Below the pieces are notes generated by a model. That model searched no databases. It saw only the letters and a list, made by a program, of their open reading frames with translations, and was not told where the DNA came from. Of a stretch of 27,017 nucleotides of DNA, positions 1-8,194 are shown piece after piece. The position numbers were made by a program, and so were the translations under genes. This DNA is from Betaproteobacteria bacterium UBA2592 (GTDB lineage: Bacteria; Pseudomonadota; Gammaproteobacteria; Burkholderiales; Rhodocyclaceae): contig DDKS01000014.1 of assembly GCA_002340095.1 (NCBI GenBank), positions 1 through 27,017 of the forward strand, written 5' to 3'. Position 1 is the first letter of the stretch. The number at the start of each line of letters is the position of its first letter.

Positions 1-219
1 TTCCGTCTCCATGGCTCACCCCAAAAAGACAGAAAGCTACCGAAATCCACCCCCCGTGAACAGCCCCTTTTTAACCCATTGATCGTCAACGACTATTTCA
101 GACGTCCACGACAGAGTCATTCGTGCGATTGCCCTGGCTCACCCTGGAACGTGGCGGGATTTGCGTGGATAATCTGGCCCTGTCCCAACCCCGGCACGCA
201 AAAACGGGCGTGCTTCATC

Positions 220-1545
220 ATGGATATAGCCCTGTTGCTGATTCTTGTTGTGCTCAATGGCGTGTTTGCCATGTCCGAAATAGCCCTGGTCACCGCCCGC
301 AAGGCCAGGCTGCAGAAATACATCGATGCCGGCGATGTGGCCGCCAAGGCCGCGGCGAAGCTGGGCGAAGACCCCACTGCTTTCTTGTCCACCATCCAGA
401 TCGGCATCACCTCCATCGGCATTCTCAACGGTATCGTCGGTGAGGCTGCCCTGGCCCAGCCCTTTTCCCTCTGGCTGGAGGAGCTTGGCATCGAGCGGCC
501 CGTGTCGGGCTACCTCGCCACTGGTCTGGTGGTGCTCACCATCACCTACTTTTCCATCGTGCTCGGCGAACTGGTGCCCAAGCGCCTCGGCCAGTTGAGT
601 CCGGAGGGCATCGCCCGCCTGGTGGCACGACCCATGACCTGGTTGGCCAGCATTTCCCGCCCCTTCGTGCGCTTGTTGTCGGGTTCCACCCATCTGGTCC
701 TGCGTCTGATGGGGGTGCGCGACAGCGGTGCGCCCAAGGTGACGGAGGAAGAAATTCACGCCATGCTGGCCGAAGGTTCCGATGCCGGAGTGATCGAACG
801 CCAGGAGCACCAAATGGTGCGTAACGTCTTCCGCCTCGATGACCGCCAGATCACTTCCCTGATGGTGCCCCGCAGTGAAGTCGTCTATCTGGACGTGGAA
901 GCTCCCTGGGAGGAAAACCTGCGCATCATCGAGACCTCTGAGCGTTCCCGGTTCCCGGTGGTGCGGGGCGGTCTGGACAACATCCTCGGCGTCATCAATG
1001 CCCGGCAGTTGCTCACCGCCAGTTTGCGTGGCCAGGTGCCGGATCTGACCCGGAACCTGCAGCCGCCGGTCTATCTGCCGGAGAGCCTGACGGGCATGGA
1101 ACTGCTGGACAACATCCGGGCTTCCGGAGTGCAGCTGACCTTCATCATCGACGAGTACGGAGAAGTGCAGGGCATTGTCACCCTCCAGGACGTGATGGAG
1201 GCCATCACCGGCGAGTTCAAGCCCAACAAGGCCGAAGACGCCTGGGCCGTACAGCGGGAGGATGGCTCCTGGCTTCTGGATGGTCTGATTCCCCTGCCGG
1301 AGTTGAAGGACCGGCTCGACCTCAAGTATGTGCCGGAAGAAGAGAAGCAGCGCTACCACACCCTGAGCGGCATGCTGATGCTGCTGCTGGGCAAGGTGCC
1401 TCAGACGGCGGACAAGGTGGAGTGGGGCGGCTGGTCCCTGGAAATCGTGGATATGGACGGCAAGCGCATCGACAAGGTGCTGGCCTGCCGTCTGCCGCAG
1501 CCCGAGGGTGAGGCGCCCGCAGGCGGTGAGGGGCCGGCGGGCTGA
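220..1545 (+). CDS. CNNM/CBS/CorC_HlyC membrane protein (YtfL/PaeA-type 'hemolysin family')
   Basis: Inner-membrane protein of 441 aa with the order DUF21/CNNM transmembrane domain (about residues 1-190), two CBS domains (about 200-335) and a C-terminal CorC_HlyC domain (about 345-430). The start at 220 (MDIALLLILVV) is chosen because the first hydrophobic helix begins there; the 47 codons upstream in frame look non-coding (Cys/Trp/Pro-rich) and match no membrane-protein start. The stretch ERQEHQMVRNVF before the CBS pair is typical of the YtfL group. Family members are linked to ion or polyamine efflux (E. coli PaeA/YtfL) or to Mg/Co handling (CorC); the old name hemolysin is misleading. The ribosome-binding site is weak. 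It stands alone and is convergent with ubiT. Substrate cannot be assigned from sequence. Confidence 0.9.
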   Translation: MDIALLLILVVLNGVFAMSEIALVTARKARLQKYIDAGDVAAKAAAKLGEDPTAFLSTIQIGITSIGILNGIVGEAALAQPFSLWLEELGIERPVSGYLATGLVVLTITYFSIVLGELVPKRLGQLSPEGIARLVARPMTWLASISRPFVRLLSGSTHLVLRLMGVRDSGAPKVTEEEIHAMLAEGSDAGVIERQEHQMVRNVFRLDDRQITSLMVPRSEVVYLDVEAPWEENLRIIETSERSRFPVVRGGLDNILGVINARQLLTASLRGQVPDLTRNLQPPVYLPESLTGMELLDNIRASGVQLTFIIDEYGEVQGIVTLQDVMEAITGEFKPNKAEDAWAVQREDGSWLLDGLIPLPELKDRLDLKYVPEEEKQRYHTLSGMLMLLLGKVPQTADKVEWGGWSLEIVDMDGKRIDKVLACRLPQPEGEAPAGGEGPAG

Positions 1546-1550
1546 TCGGC

Positions 1551-1577
1551 GGAACGCCTCCGCCTCAGGCGCGTTCC
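1551..1577. terminator. Possible bidirectional hairpin between convergent genes
   Basis: GGAACGC at 1551-1557 pairs perfectly with GCGTTCC at 1571-1577 around a 13-nt loop. It lies just past the stop of the CNNM gene and overlaps the last codons of ubiT on the other strand. There is no T-tract on either side, so a Rho-independent role is uncertain. Confidence 0.25.
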
Positions 1578-2068
1578 TGACGGGGCAGGCGTGCCAGCAG
1601 GCTGGCCAGGACCGGGGGGGGCCAGTCGATGGCGTCGAGCAGGTTCTTGATGGCCAGGCCCAGTTCTGTGTCGCCTTCGATCGACAACTGGCGGTTGAAG
1701 AACAGGGTGTCCGGGTCTTCCTGGCGCGTGAGCAGCTTCAGGTAAGCATGCAGTTCGCCCCGGAAGCACACATCCGCCGGGGTTTTCTGCCAGAGGGGCT
1801 GGAACAGGCCGTTCCGGCAGGTGAACAGGGCCTCGGTGCCGCCGTCTTCCACTGCCACCAGAATGGCACGGCCTTCGCACAGGGCCTGTGCCTCTTCAGG
1901 TAGCACGCCGAGCCGGGCGGCCGCATTCAGGCCCAGGCACAGGCTGACCGCATGGGGCCACTGGGGCAGGCGCCGGTTTAGGGCCTTCAAGAGGCCGGGC
2001 AACTGGAAATCGGGAACGGCAGGCAGGCGGGCCAGGTGCATGGGCAGGGCAGGCAGGGTGAAGGTCAT
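1565..2068 (-). CDS. ubiT: UbiT, SCP2-domain accessory factor of O2-independent ubiquinone synthesis
   Basis: 167-aa protein of the SCP2 (sterol carrier) lipid-binding fold, close to the size of E. coli UbiT (about 174 aa). The SCP2-like part covers roughly residues 35-150, with the late motif LSIEGDTELGLAIKNLLDAIDW, here split by position 128-149, typical of UbiT/YhbT. Known role: lipid-binding partner needed with UbiU and UbiV for ubiquinone made without oxygen. Its ATG (2068) overlaps the ubiV TGA in an ATGA junction, implying translational coupling. The assignment rests on both domain and its place directly after ubiU and ubiV. Confidence 0.88.
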   Translation of the reverse strand: MTFTLPALPMHLARLPAVPDFQLPGLLKALNRRLPQWPHAVSLCLGLNAAARLGVLPEEAQALCEGRAILVAVEDGGTEALFTCRNGLFQPLWQKTPADVCFRGELHAYLKLLTRQEDPDTLFFNRQLSIEGDTELGLAIKNLLDAIDWPPPVLASLLARLPRQERA

Positions 2069-2976
2069 GGCTGGACTCCTTGGTTTTCGAGCTGGATGCC
2101 GGGTTTGCCGAGCCAGTAGCCGTCGCAGTACCCGGCTTCGCCGGCGAGGCTGCTCCAGTCGGGCTGGGCGGCTGGGGCCTGTCCCCGGCGGGCGGCATCG
2201 AAAGCGGCAATGACCCCGGCCATGTCTCCGGGCTGGGGCGAGAGGCGGATGGCCTCGATGCCCAGTTCCAGGAACTCCGGCACCCGGGGGAGCAGGTTGT
2301 AGGTCTGGGCCGACATGGTCTGGATGCCGTTGAGGGTGAGGAAGGGCTGGCCCTCCCGGGTCTTCATCAACAGGCCCTGTGGATGTTCCAGGCAGCGGAA
2401 CTGGCAGTCGTCCTTGTTCAGGTCGTAGTGACGGGCGGTGAAGCAGCGGGCCGAGAAGGCGAGCGGCAGCTTGCCGAAGGCGAACACCTCGGTGGCGAGG
2501 CCGGCCGGCCGGCTCCGGTGCAAGGGGGCGATCATGTCCCGGGAGGCTTCCAGGGGCGGTACCCAGCCCACGGCACCCTGGCTGGCGAACCAGGCCAGGG
2601 TGGCTTCGTTGTAGATGTTCAGGTGCGGGCCGCAGATGAAGGGAAGCTGCCGTTCCCGGGCCAGACTGACGGCGCCCAGGTCGTTGGCTTCCACGGTGAG
2701 GCGGCCCTCATCCAGCAGGCGGCGCAGGGCTTTCAGGTCCGATTCCGATTCCAGTAGGGCCTGGGCGGCCAGCACCACTTCCTTGCCACATTCGGCCAGG
2801 TCTTTCGCCAGACCCAGCCAGTCGGCGGTGCGCAGCTGCTGGCGGCGGGAGCAGACCACTTCGCCCAGGTAGATACGGTCGAGGGCGGGAATCTCGGCCA
2901 TGGTGGCGTAGAACTCCAGTACGTCGGCCTTGGGCCAGAACCAGAGCAGGGGTCCGAGGGAGAGTTTGGGCGTCAT
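2065..2976 (-). CDS. ubiV: UbiV, Fe-S subunit of the O2-independent ubiquinone hydroxylation complex (U32 family)
   Basis: 303-aa peptidase-U32-family protein. Four cysteines are placed as in E. coli UbiV for a 4Fe-4S cluster: C42 (VVCSRR), C178 (SARCFTARH), C191 and C195 (DDCQFRC). UbiU and UbiV form a heterodimer that hydroxylates the quinone ring without O2, with prephenate as proposed oxygen donor. ATG at 2976 overlaps the TGA of a 35-codon frame (2973-3080), and its own upstream sequence has no good Shine-Dalgarno motif, so translation is probably coupled to what precedes it. It overlaps ubiT by 4 bp downstream. It is distinct from the paralog UbiU, which has a different Cys spacing. Confidence 0.93.
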   Translation of the reverse strand: MTPKLSLGPLLWFWPKADVLEFYATMAEIPALDRIYLGEVVCSRRQQLRTADWLGLAKDLAECGKEVVLAAQALLESESDLKALRRLLDEGRLTVEANDLGAVSLARERQLPFICGPHLNIYNEATLAWFASQGAVGWVPPLEASRDMIAPLHRSRPAGLATEVFAFGKLPLAFSARCFTARHYDLNKDDCQFRCLEHPQGLLMKTREGQPFLTLNGIQTMSAQTYNLLPRVPEFLELGIEAIRLSPQPGDMAGVIAAFDAARRGQAPAAQPDWSSLAGEAGYCDGYWLGKPGIQLENQGVQP

Positions 2977-3080
2977 GGTGTTGTGTCAGGCGCTCGCTGA
3001 AAGATACAGCGGCCCGGATCGGGCTGGTTGAAGCAGGCCGGGCAAACGTGCAGGAAGGAAACAGGCAGGGCCGGGGGCAT
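2973..3080 (-). CDS. Candidate 35-aa Cys-containing small protein between ubiU and ubiV
   Basis: An open frame of 35 codons fills the otherwise odd 118-bp hole between ubiU and ubiV. It starts 14 nt after the ubiU stop (ATG 3080) and its TGA overlaps the ubiV ATG in an ATGA junction, as at the ubiV/ubiT junction. The peptide carries a CPAC pair (C13, C16) and a third Cys at 25 (PGRCIF), suggestive of metal or thiol chemistry. Third codon positions are mostly G or C but less extremely than in neighbouring genes. Against it: no convincing ribosome-binding site and very short length. I do not recognise a family. It may equally be a leader whose translation only serves to couple ubiV. Confidence 0.4.
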   Translation of the reverse strand: MPPALPVSFLHVCPACFNQPDPGRCIFQRAPDTTP

Positions 3081-3094
3081 TTGGCAGCCGCTTG

Positions 3095-4138
3095 CTAGCG
3101 CCAGGGTCGATTGTAGGCGCCCAGGGTCGCCTGCCGGCCTTCGGAGACCTTGGCCAGATCGGCCTGCCAGGCGGGCTCGACCCGGTAGCTGTCGGGGCCT
3201 GGCGCGGCGGCGGCCCGGTCCAGGGCGGCGCGCAGCGTCCGAGTCACCTGGGTGACGTAGGTGGGGCTGCGCTGGCGGCCTTCGACCTTGATGGCGGTAA
3301 CGCCGATCCTGATGATTTCCGGCAGCACCTCCAGCACGTTGAGGCTGGTGGGTTCTTCCAGGGCGTAGTAGGTGTCGCCCCGCACTTCGAAGCGGCCCTT
3401 GCAGAGCGTCGGGTAACCGGCGGATTCCCGGGGGGCGAAGGTGTCGATGAGGATGCCGTTCAAGCGGGCGTCCATGTGCTCGCCGGGGATTTCGCCGGGC
3501 TGGGCGCCCCGCTTTTCCCAGCGCACGAACTTGGCCGGCGAGCAGGCCCCGACGGTGTTGGGGGACTCGCCGGTGGCGTAGGAGGAGAGCCAGCAGCGCC
3601 CCTCGTTCATGACGCACAGGCTGCCGAAGCCGAACACCTCCACTTCCACTTCGGTGTTGCGGATCACGTGTTCCACCTGGGCCAGGGTCAGCACCCGGGG
3701 CAGCACCACCCGGCGGATACCGAATTCCCGCTGGCAGAAGTTCACGGCCTCGTAGTTGGTGGCCGAGCCCTGCACCGAGAAATGCAGGCGCAGCTCCGGG
3801 TGCCGCTGCCGGGCGTAGGCCAGCAGGCCCACGTCGGCGAGGATTACCGCATCCACGCCCAGTTCGGCGGCGGCATCCACGGCTCGCTGCCATTCGGCGG
3901 TACGGCCCGGCTGGGGAAAGGTGTTGATGGCGATCAGCACCTGCCTGCCGCGCTGGTGGGCGTATTCGATGCCGGTGGCCAGGGCCTTGTCGTCGAAATT
4001 GAGGCCGGCGAAGTTACGGGCGTTGGTGGCGTTCCTGAACCCGGCGTAGACGGCATCGGCGCCATGGTCGATGGCGGTTTTCAGGGCCGGCAGGCTGCCG
4101 GCGGGGCAGATCAGGTGGGGGGGCTTCGCAGCTTGCAT
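3095..4138 (-). CDS. ubiU: UbiU, Fe-S subunit of the O2-independent ubiquinone hydroxylation complex (U32 family)
   Basis: 347-aa U32-family protein, slightly longer than E. coli UbiU (331 aa). The cluster ligands are visible: C175 (GSLCVMNEG), C182 (RCWLSS), C199 (GACSPAK) and C246 (PTLCKGRF); the first three keep the E. coli spacing exactly and the fourth is shifted by a small insertion. The start at 4138 follows a good Shine-Dalgarno (AGAGGGA, 5-6 nt away). First gene of the ubiU-(small frame)-ubiV-ubiT operon. An FNR-type palindrome and a TATACT -10 element lie directly upstream, fitting anaerobic induction. Partner of UbiV in ring hydroxylation of ubiquinone precursors when O2 is absent. 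Confidence 0.94.
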   Translation of the reverse strand: MQAAKPPHLICPAGSLPALKTAIDHGADAVYAGFRNATNARNFAGLNFDDKALATGIEYAHQRGRQVLIAINTFPQPGRTAEWQRAVDAAAELGVDAVILADVGLLAYARQRHPELRLHFSVQGSATNYEAVNFCQREFGIRRVVLPRVLTLAQVEHVIRNTEVEVEVFGFGSLCVMNEGRCWLSSYATGESPNTVGACSPAKFVRWEKRGAQPGEIPGEHMDARLNGILIDTFAPRESAGYPTLCKGRFEVRGDTYYALEEPTSLNVLEVLPEIIRIGVTAIKVEGRQRSPTYVTQVTRTLRAALDRAAAAPGPDSYRVEPAWQADLAKVSEGRQATLGAYNRPWR

Positions 4139-4164
4139 CGCATTCCCTCTGCAAGGAAACGGAG

Positions 4165-4205
4165 AGTATAGCCAGGCCGGCTGCGGCCGCCTTGACCTTG
4201 GTCAA
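4165..4205 (-). promoter_or_regulatory. Predicted FNR/Anr-type promoter of ubiU
   Basis: TTGAC-CTTG-GTCAA (4192-4205) matches the FNR/Anr half-site layout TTGAT-N4-ATCAA with one symmetric change in each arm. On the minus strand a -10 hexamer TATACT lies at 4170-4165. A start site near 4157-4158 puts the palindrome centre at about -40.5 to -41.5, the class II activator position, and leaves a 20-nt leader with a good ribosome-binding site. Caveat: the palindrome sits inside a longer imperfect inverted repeat (4186-4212) that could also act as a hairpin after rlpA. Confidence 0.65.
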
Positions 4206-4226
4206 AGGCGGCGAGGCTTGTCAGGA

Positions 4227-5174
4227 TCAGCGAGTGACGATGGTGGGAGAATAGCCCAGGGCTGCGGCGATGCGCTGGGCCATCTGCTCGGCTTCGGCCC
4301 GGCTGGCGTAGGGGCCCATGTGCAGCCGGTGGATGTTGCCGGCGGCGTGGATGCGAATCGGCTCGGTGAGCCAGTCCAGGTCCCGGGACAGGTGGTTTTT
4401 CAGATTTTCCGCGTTGTCGGCGTTGGCGAAGGCACCCAGCTGCAGGTAGATGCCCGGGGCTGGGGTGCCGGCCCGGGCACTTTCGGCCCGCAGGATCTGG
4501 CGGGCCAGGGCATCCTCGTCGCGGCCGGGCGCTGCCGCGGGTGCGACGGTGGCATAGGTGGTGCCGGTGGCGTCGCCGGGAACGATGGCTTCCACTACCA
4601 CCCAGGTGCTGCCGTTGTTGATGTAGCCGAGTTTGTAGGCGGCTGTGTAGGAGAGGTCGATGATCCGGTCTGCATGGAAGGGGCCCCGGTCATTGACCCG
4701 GACCACCACGGAGCGGCCGTTGGCTGGATTGGTGACCCGGACATAGGAGGGAATCGCCAGGGTCGGGTGGGCGGCGGTCATGGCGAACATGTCGTAGGTT
4801 TCGCCGGTGGAGGTCTTCTGACCGTGGAACTTGCGACCGTACCAACTGGCGATGCCCTCCTGGCGGAAACTGCGCAGGGTGGTGTGGGGCACATACTGGC
4901 GACCGAGCACCACGTAGGGTCGGTTGGCCCACTTGTGCAGGGGCTCCCAGCGGGGGGCTGCATCGGGAATTTCGTCCAGGTTGGCGGGAATCTCGTCGCC
5001 GGGGCCGTCGTCCTTGTAGTAGCCGCCGCCCCTGGGGGCCGGTACCATCTTCACGGATTTGGCGGTGGGCCCCTGGGGCGCGGGGGCGGGTGCCGGGGTA
5101 CTGCCGCAGGCGGCCAGGAGCCCGGCGAGCAGGCCGGGCAGGGCGAGGCGGAGCAAGGACATCGGGTGCATCAT
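4227..5174 (-). CDS. rlpA: RlpA, septal-ring lytic transglycosylase lipoprotein
   Basis: 315-aa outer-membrane lipoprotein. A lipobox LLAAC places the lipidated Cys at residue 23, followed by a Pro/Ala linker. The double-psi beta-barrel domain (about 105-200) has the three catalytic residues of the family at matching spacing: E125 (STGETYD), H136 and D162 (VNDRGPF). A C-terminal SPOR domain (about 241-315) binds denuded septal glycan. RlpA cleaves glycan strands lacking stem peptides. Start chosen at 5174 (MMHPMSLL) because this ATG overlaps the rodA TGA as ATGA; 5171 and 5162 are possible. Last gene of the mre-mrd cluster. Confidence 0.93.
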   Translation of the reverse strand: MMHPMSLLRLALPGLLAGLLAACGSTPAPAPAPQGPTAKSVKMVPAPRGGGYYKDDGPGDEIPANLDEIPDAAPRWEPLHKWANRPYVVLGRQYVPHTTLRSFRQEGIASWYGRKFHGQKTSTGETYDMFAMTAAHPTLAIPSYVRVTNPANGRSVVVRVNDRGPFHADRIIDLSYTAAYKLGYINNGSTWVVVEAIVPGDATGTTYATVAPAAAPGRDEDALARQILRAESARAGTPAPGIYLQLGAFANADNAENLKNHLSRDLDWLTEPIRIHAAGNIHRLHMGPYASRAEAEQMAQRIAAALGYSPTIVTR

Positions 5175-6274
5175 TTCTTGACCAGCATCCGGTGGGTATG
5201 GATGCTCATCAGCATGCCGATACCCAGCATCAGGGTGACCAGGGCTGTGCCACCGTAGCTGATGAAGGGCAGCGGCATCCCAACCACCGGGAGGATACCG
5301 GAAACCATGCCCATGTTTACGAAGGCGTAGATGAACAGCACGCCCGTGATGGCGGCGGCCAGCAGGCGGGAAAACAGGGTGGGCGCGGCGGCGGCGATCA
5401 ATAGGCAGCGGCCGATCAGCAGGCTGAAGAGGATGAGCAGCACCACGTTGCCGGCCAGGCCCCATTCTTCCGAGAAAACGGCGAAGATGAAGTCCGTGTG
5501 GGGTTCCGGCAGGAATTCCAGATGGGTCTGGGTTCCTTGCAGCCAGCCCTTGCCGAAGGGGCCGCCCGAGCCGATGGCGATGGTGGACTGAATGATGTGG
5601 TAGCCTGCCCCCAGCGGGTCCGAGCTTGGGTCAAGCAGGGTCAGCACCCGGCGTCGCTGGTAATCATGCAGCAGGTTCCAGGCGAAAGGCAGGGCGGCGG
5701 CTCCCAGGGTGCCCAGGCCGAGGATGATCTTCCAGGGCAGGCCGGCAAAGAAGATGACAAAGAAACCCGAAGCGCAGATCAGGATCGAAGTGCCCAGATC
5801 CGGCTGCTTCAGAATGAAGGCGACCGGGAGCAGCAGCAGGCCGGTCGCAATGGCGAAATGCTTGAGTTGCAGGACTGATTCGTACTTGTGGAAGTACCAG
5901 GCCAGCATCAGGGGCATGGCGATCTTCATGATTTCCGAGGGCTGAATGCGCATGAAGCCCAGGGACAGCCAGCGTCGCGAGCCATTGACCACGATGCCGA
6001 ACAGGGCGACGCCCAGCAGCAGCACTACCCCCAGCACATAGAGAGGGACGGCAAAGCGCATCAGTTTTTGGGGCGGGGTCTGGGAGACGGCCACCATGAT
6101 CGCCAGGGCCACCGCCATGTTGACGAGTTGGTTGTCCACCTTGGCAAAGCCGTCGGCAGATGTGGCGGAATAGATGGTCAGCAGGCCGATGCCCATGAGC
6201 ACGAGCACGATGCTCAGCAAGGGGATGTCCAGATGGGCCAGGATCTGCCGGGCCCAGCGTTTAATCCTGTCCAT
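5171..6274 (-). CDS. rodA: RodA (MrdB), SEDS peptidoglycan glycosyltransferase
   Basis: 367-aa SEDS-family polytopic protein (about 10 membrane segments), nearly the same length as E. coli RodA. It polymerises lipid II during elongation together with PBP2, encoded just upstream. Family motifs are present, such as QPDLGTS, GAGYHIIQS and the C-terminal PFISYGGTA. Start: two in-frame ATGs at 6280 and 6274. A perfect AGGAGG abuts the 6280 ATG with no gap but lies 6 nt before 6274, so 6274 (MDRIKRW) is the likelier start. It overlaps the end of mrdA by 14 bp and rlpA by 4 bp. Confidence 0.95.
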   Translation of the reverse strand: MDRIKRWARQILAHLDIPLLSIVLVLMGIGLLTIYSATSADGFAKVDNQLVNMAVALAIMVAVSQTPPQKLMRFAVPLYVLGVVLLLGVALFGIVVNGSRRWLSLGFMRIQPSEIMKIAMPLMLAWYFHKYESVLQLKHFAIATGLLLLPVAFILKQPDLGTSILICASGFFVIFFAGLPWKIILGLGTLGAAALPFAWNLLHDYQRRRVLTLLDPSSDPLGAGYHIIQSTIAIGSGGPFGKGWLQGTQTHLEFLPEPHTDFIFAVFSEEWGLAGNVVLLILFSLLIGRCLLIAAAAPTLFSRLLAAAITGVLFIYAFVNMGMVSGILPVVGMPLPFISYGGTALVTLMLGIGMLMSIHTHRMLVKK

Positions 6275-8180
6275 TGCCATCCTCCTGTGTCTCGGGCCCA
6301 TCCTCGGGCGCCTCCACCTCGGGGGCTGGGCCGCCCGGGAGCTTGCCCAGCAGGTAGTAATCGAATACCTGGCGGGCGATCGGGGCTGCCGACTGGGCCC
6401 CGAAACCGCCGTTTTCCACCATCACCGCCACCACGATTTTCGGTTGTTCCACCGGGGCGAAGGCTACGAACCAGGAGTGGTCCCGCAGCCTTTCCTTGAC
6501 CTGGCCGGCCACGTACTTCTGGCCTTTCAGGCTGAACACCTGGGCGGTTCCGGTTTTTCCTCCGGATTCGTAAGCCGCGCCGGCAAAGGCGCGGGCGCCG
6601 GTCCCCTCCTTGTTGACCCCGGCCATGGCCCGCTTGATCAGGTCCACATGCTCGCGCTTCAAGGGAATCTGGCGGATGGGCTGCGGTTCCACCTGGCGCA
6701 CCTCGCCGGTGCTCGGGTCGCGGATGGTATTGACCAGATGGGGGCGGAACACGCTGCCATAGTTGAGCACGTTGGCCAGGGAATGGGCCATCTGCAGGGT
6801 GGTGTAGGCGTTGTAGCCCTGGCCGATGCCTACCGAGATGGTTTCCCCGGCGTACCACTTCTGCTGTTCGCGTTTCTTGAAACGGCGCTGTTTCCATTCC
6901 GGCGAGGGCAGGACCCCGGTGGCTTCGCCGGGAATGTCAATGCCGGTACGGCTGCCCAGACCGAGGTCGCCCATGAAACGGGCGATGTTGTCGATGCCCA
7001 TGTCGTTGGCGAGCTGGTAGTAGTAGGTGTTGCACGACACCACGATGGATTTGTGCAGGTCCACCATGCCGTGGCCACCGACCTTGTCATCCATGAAGCG
7101 GTGGTTGCCGAAGTTGAAGTAGCCCGGGTCGGCCATGGCCTGGTTCGGGGTGCGCTTGCCCTGGGTCAGGGCGCCCAGGGCCATCAGCGGCTTGAAGGTG
7201 GAGCCCGGTGGATAGGCGCTGTAGATCGCCCGGTTGAGCATGGGCTTGTCCGGATTGTTGTTGAGTTCATCCCAGTCGTCGAAGCGGATGCCGTCTACGA
7301 ACAGGTTGGGATCGAAGGAAGGAGAGGAAACCAGGGCCAGCACGGCACCGTTGGCCGGGTCCAGGGCCACGAGCGAGCCCCGGCGACCGCCGAAGGCTTC
7401 TTCTGCCACCTTCTGCAGCCGGGCATCCAGGGTCAGGTGCAGGTCGTTGCCCGGGGTTGGCGGCGTGTGGGCCAGCACCCGTACGGCCCGTCCGCCCGCA
7501 TCCACTTCCACCTGCTCGTAGCCCGTGCGGCCGTGCAGTTCGAATTCGTAGTGCTGTTCCAGGCCGATCTTGCCGATGTGCTCGGTGCCCTTGTAGTTGG
7601 CGCTATGGCCTTCTGCCTCGATCCATTCCACATCCTTGCTGTTGATGCGGCTGATGTAGCCGATGGCGTGGGCGGCCAAGGGGCCTTCGGGATACTGGCG
7701 GAACAGGCGGGCTTTCACCTCCACCCCTGGAAAGCGGTAGCGATTGGCGGCAAAACGCGCCACCTCCTCGTCCGTCAGGCGGGTACGTATCGGGATGGAC
7801 TCGAAATTCTTCGATTCCTCGAGCAGGCGCTTGAAGCGCCGCCGGTCCTTGGCCTGGATCTCGATGATTTCGGCCAGGCTGTCGATGGTGGCCTCCAGGC
7901 CCAGGGTTTTGGACGGGGTGATTTCCAGGGTGAAGGCCGAGTAATTGCGGGCCAGGACAACCCCATTGCGGTCTACGATGTTGCCCCGGTTGGGCACGAT
8001 GGGCACGAGGGAAATGCGGTTGCTTTCGGCCCGGGTGGTGTAGTACTCGTGCTGTAGCACCTGCAGGTAGATGAAGCGGGCGAGCAGCAGGCAGAACAGC
8101 AGCAGCACCAGGACACCGGCCAGCAGGATGCGGCTACGGTAAGTCTCCAGGTCCTGTTCGTTGTGGTGGAAGTCGCCCAT
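6261..8180 (-). CDS. mrdA: PBP2 (MrdA), elongation-specific transpeptidase
   Basis: 639-aa class B penicillin-binding protein. A single N-terminal membrane anchor (about residues 18-40) is followed by the dimerisation/pedestal domain and the transpeptidase domain. Active-site motifs are S327-x-x-K330 (GSTFK), S382-C-N384 and K542-T-G-T545. It cross-links the lateral wall made by RodA inside the MreBCD elongasome. The last 25 residues are acidic and Pro/Glu-rich, a non-conserved tail. Stop overlaps the rodA start; start is 14 nt after mreD. It is called PBP2 and not PBP3 because of the neighbours and the WDELNNNP-type region found in MrdA. Confidence 0.96.
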   Translation of the reverse strand: MGDFHHNEQDLETYRSRILLAGVLVLLLFCLLLARFIYLQVLQHEYYTTRAESNRISLVPIVPNRGNIVDRNGVVLARNYSAFTLEITPSKTLGLEATIDSLAEIIEIQAKDRRRFKRLLEESKNFESIPIRTRLTDEEVARFAANRYRFPGVEVKARLFRQYPEGPLAAHAIGYISRINSKDVEWIEAEGHSANYKGTEHIGKIGLEQHYEFELHGRTGYEQVEVDAGGRAVRVLAHTPPTPGNDLHLTLDARLQKVAEEAFGGRRGSLVALDPANGAVLALVSSPSFDPNLFVDGIRFDDWDELNNNPDKPMLNRAIYSAYPPGSTFKPLMALGALTQGKRTPNQAMADPGYFNFGNHRFMDDKVGGHGMVDLHKSIVVSCNTYYYQLANDMGIDNIARFMGDLGLGSRTGIDIPGEATGVLPSPEWKQRRFKKREQQKWYAGETISVGIGQGYNAYTTLQMAHSLANVLNYGSVFRPHLVNTIRDPSTGEVRQVEPQPIRQIPLKREHVDLIKRAMAGVNKEGTGARAFAGAAYESGGKTGTAQVFSLKGQKYVAGQVKERLRDHSWFVAFAPVEQPKIVVAVMVENGGFGAQSAAPIARQVFDYYLLGKLPGGPAPEVEAPEDGPETQEDGNGQD

Positions 8181-8194
8181 CGTTTCCAGACGGC

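Noticed and set aside
79..89. TTGATCGTCAA as an FNR-type site.
   Set aside because: The two halves are separated by one base instead of four, so the geometry is wrong.
163..173. GATAAT-like -10 element (168-173) upstream of the CNNM gene.
   Set aside because: No acceptable -35 at 16-18 bp and no extended -10; too weak to annotate.
79..219. In-frame N-terminal extension of the CNNM protein.
   Set aside because: The extra 47 residues are Cys/Trp/Pro-rich and lie before the first membrane helix; family members start at the helix. The 1-219 region is better read as intergenic.
139..1359. Long open frame antisense to the CNNM gene; similar long antisense frames exist opposite mrdA, mreC/mreB, gatA, the porin gene, the STAS gene and hslU.
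   Set aside because: Such frames arise from G/C-rich third codon positions. Their translations are rich in His, Gly, Gln and Ala, lack family motifs, and the opposite strand carries well-conserved genes.
5175..5465. Upstream extension of rlpA in frame.
   Set aside because: It overlaps rodA in another frame, and the signal peptide with its lipobox begins only at 5174.
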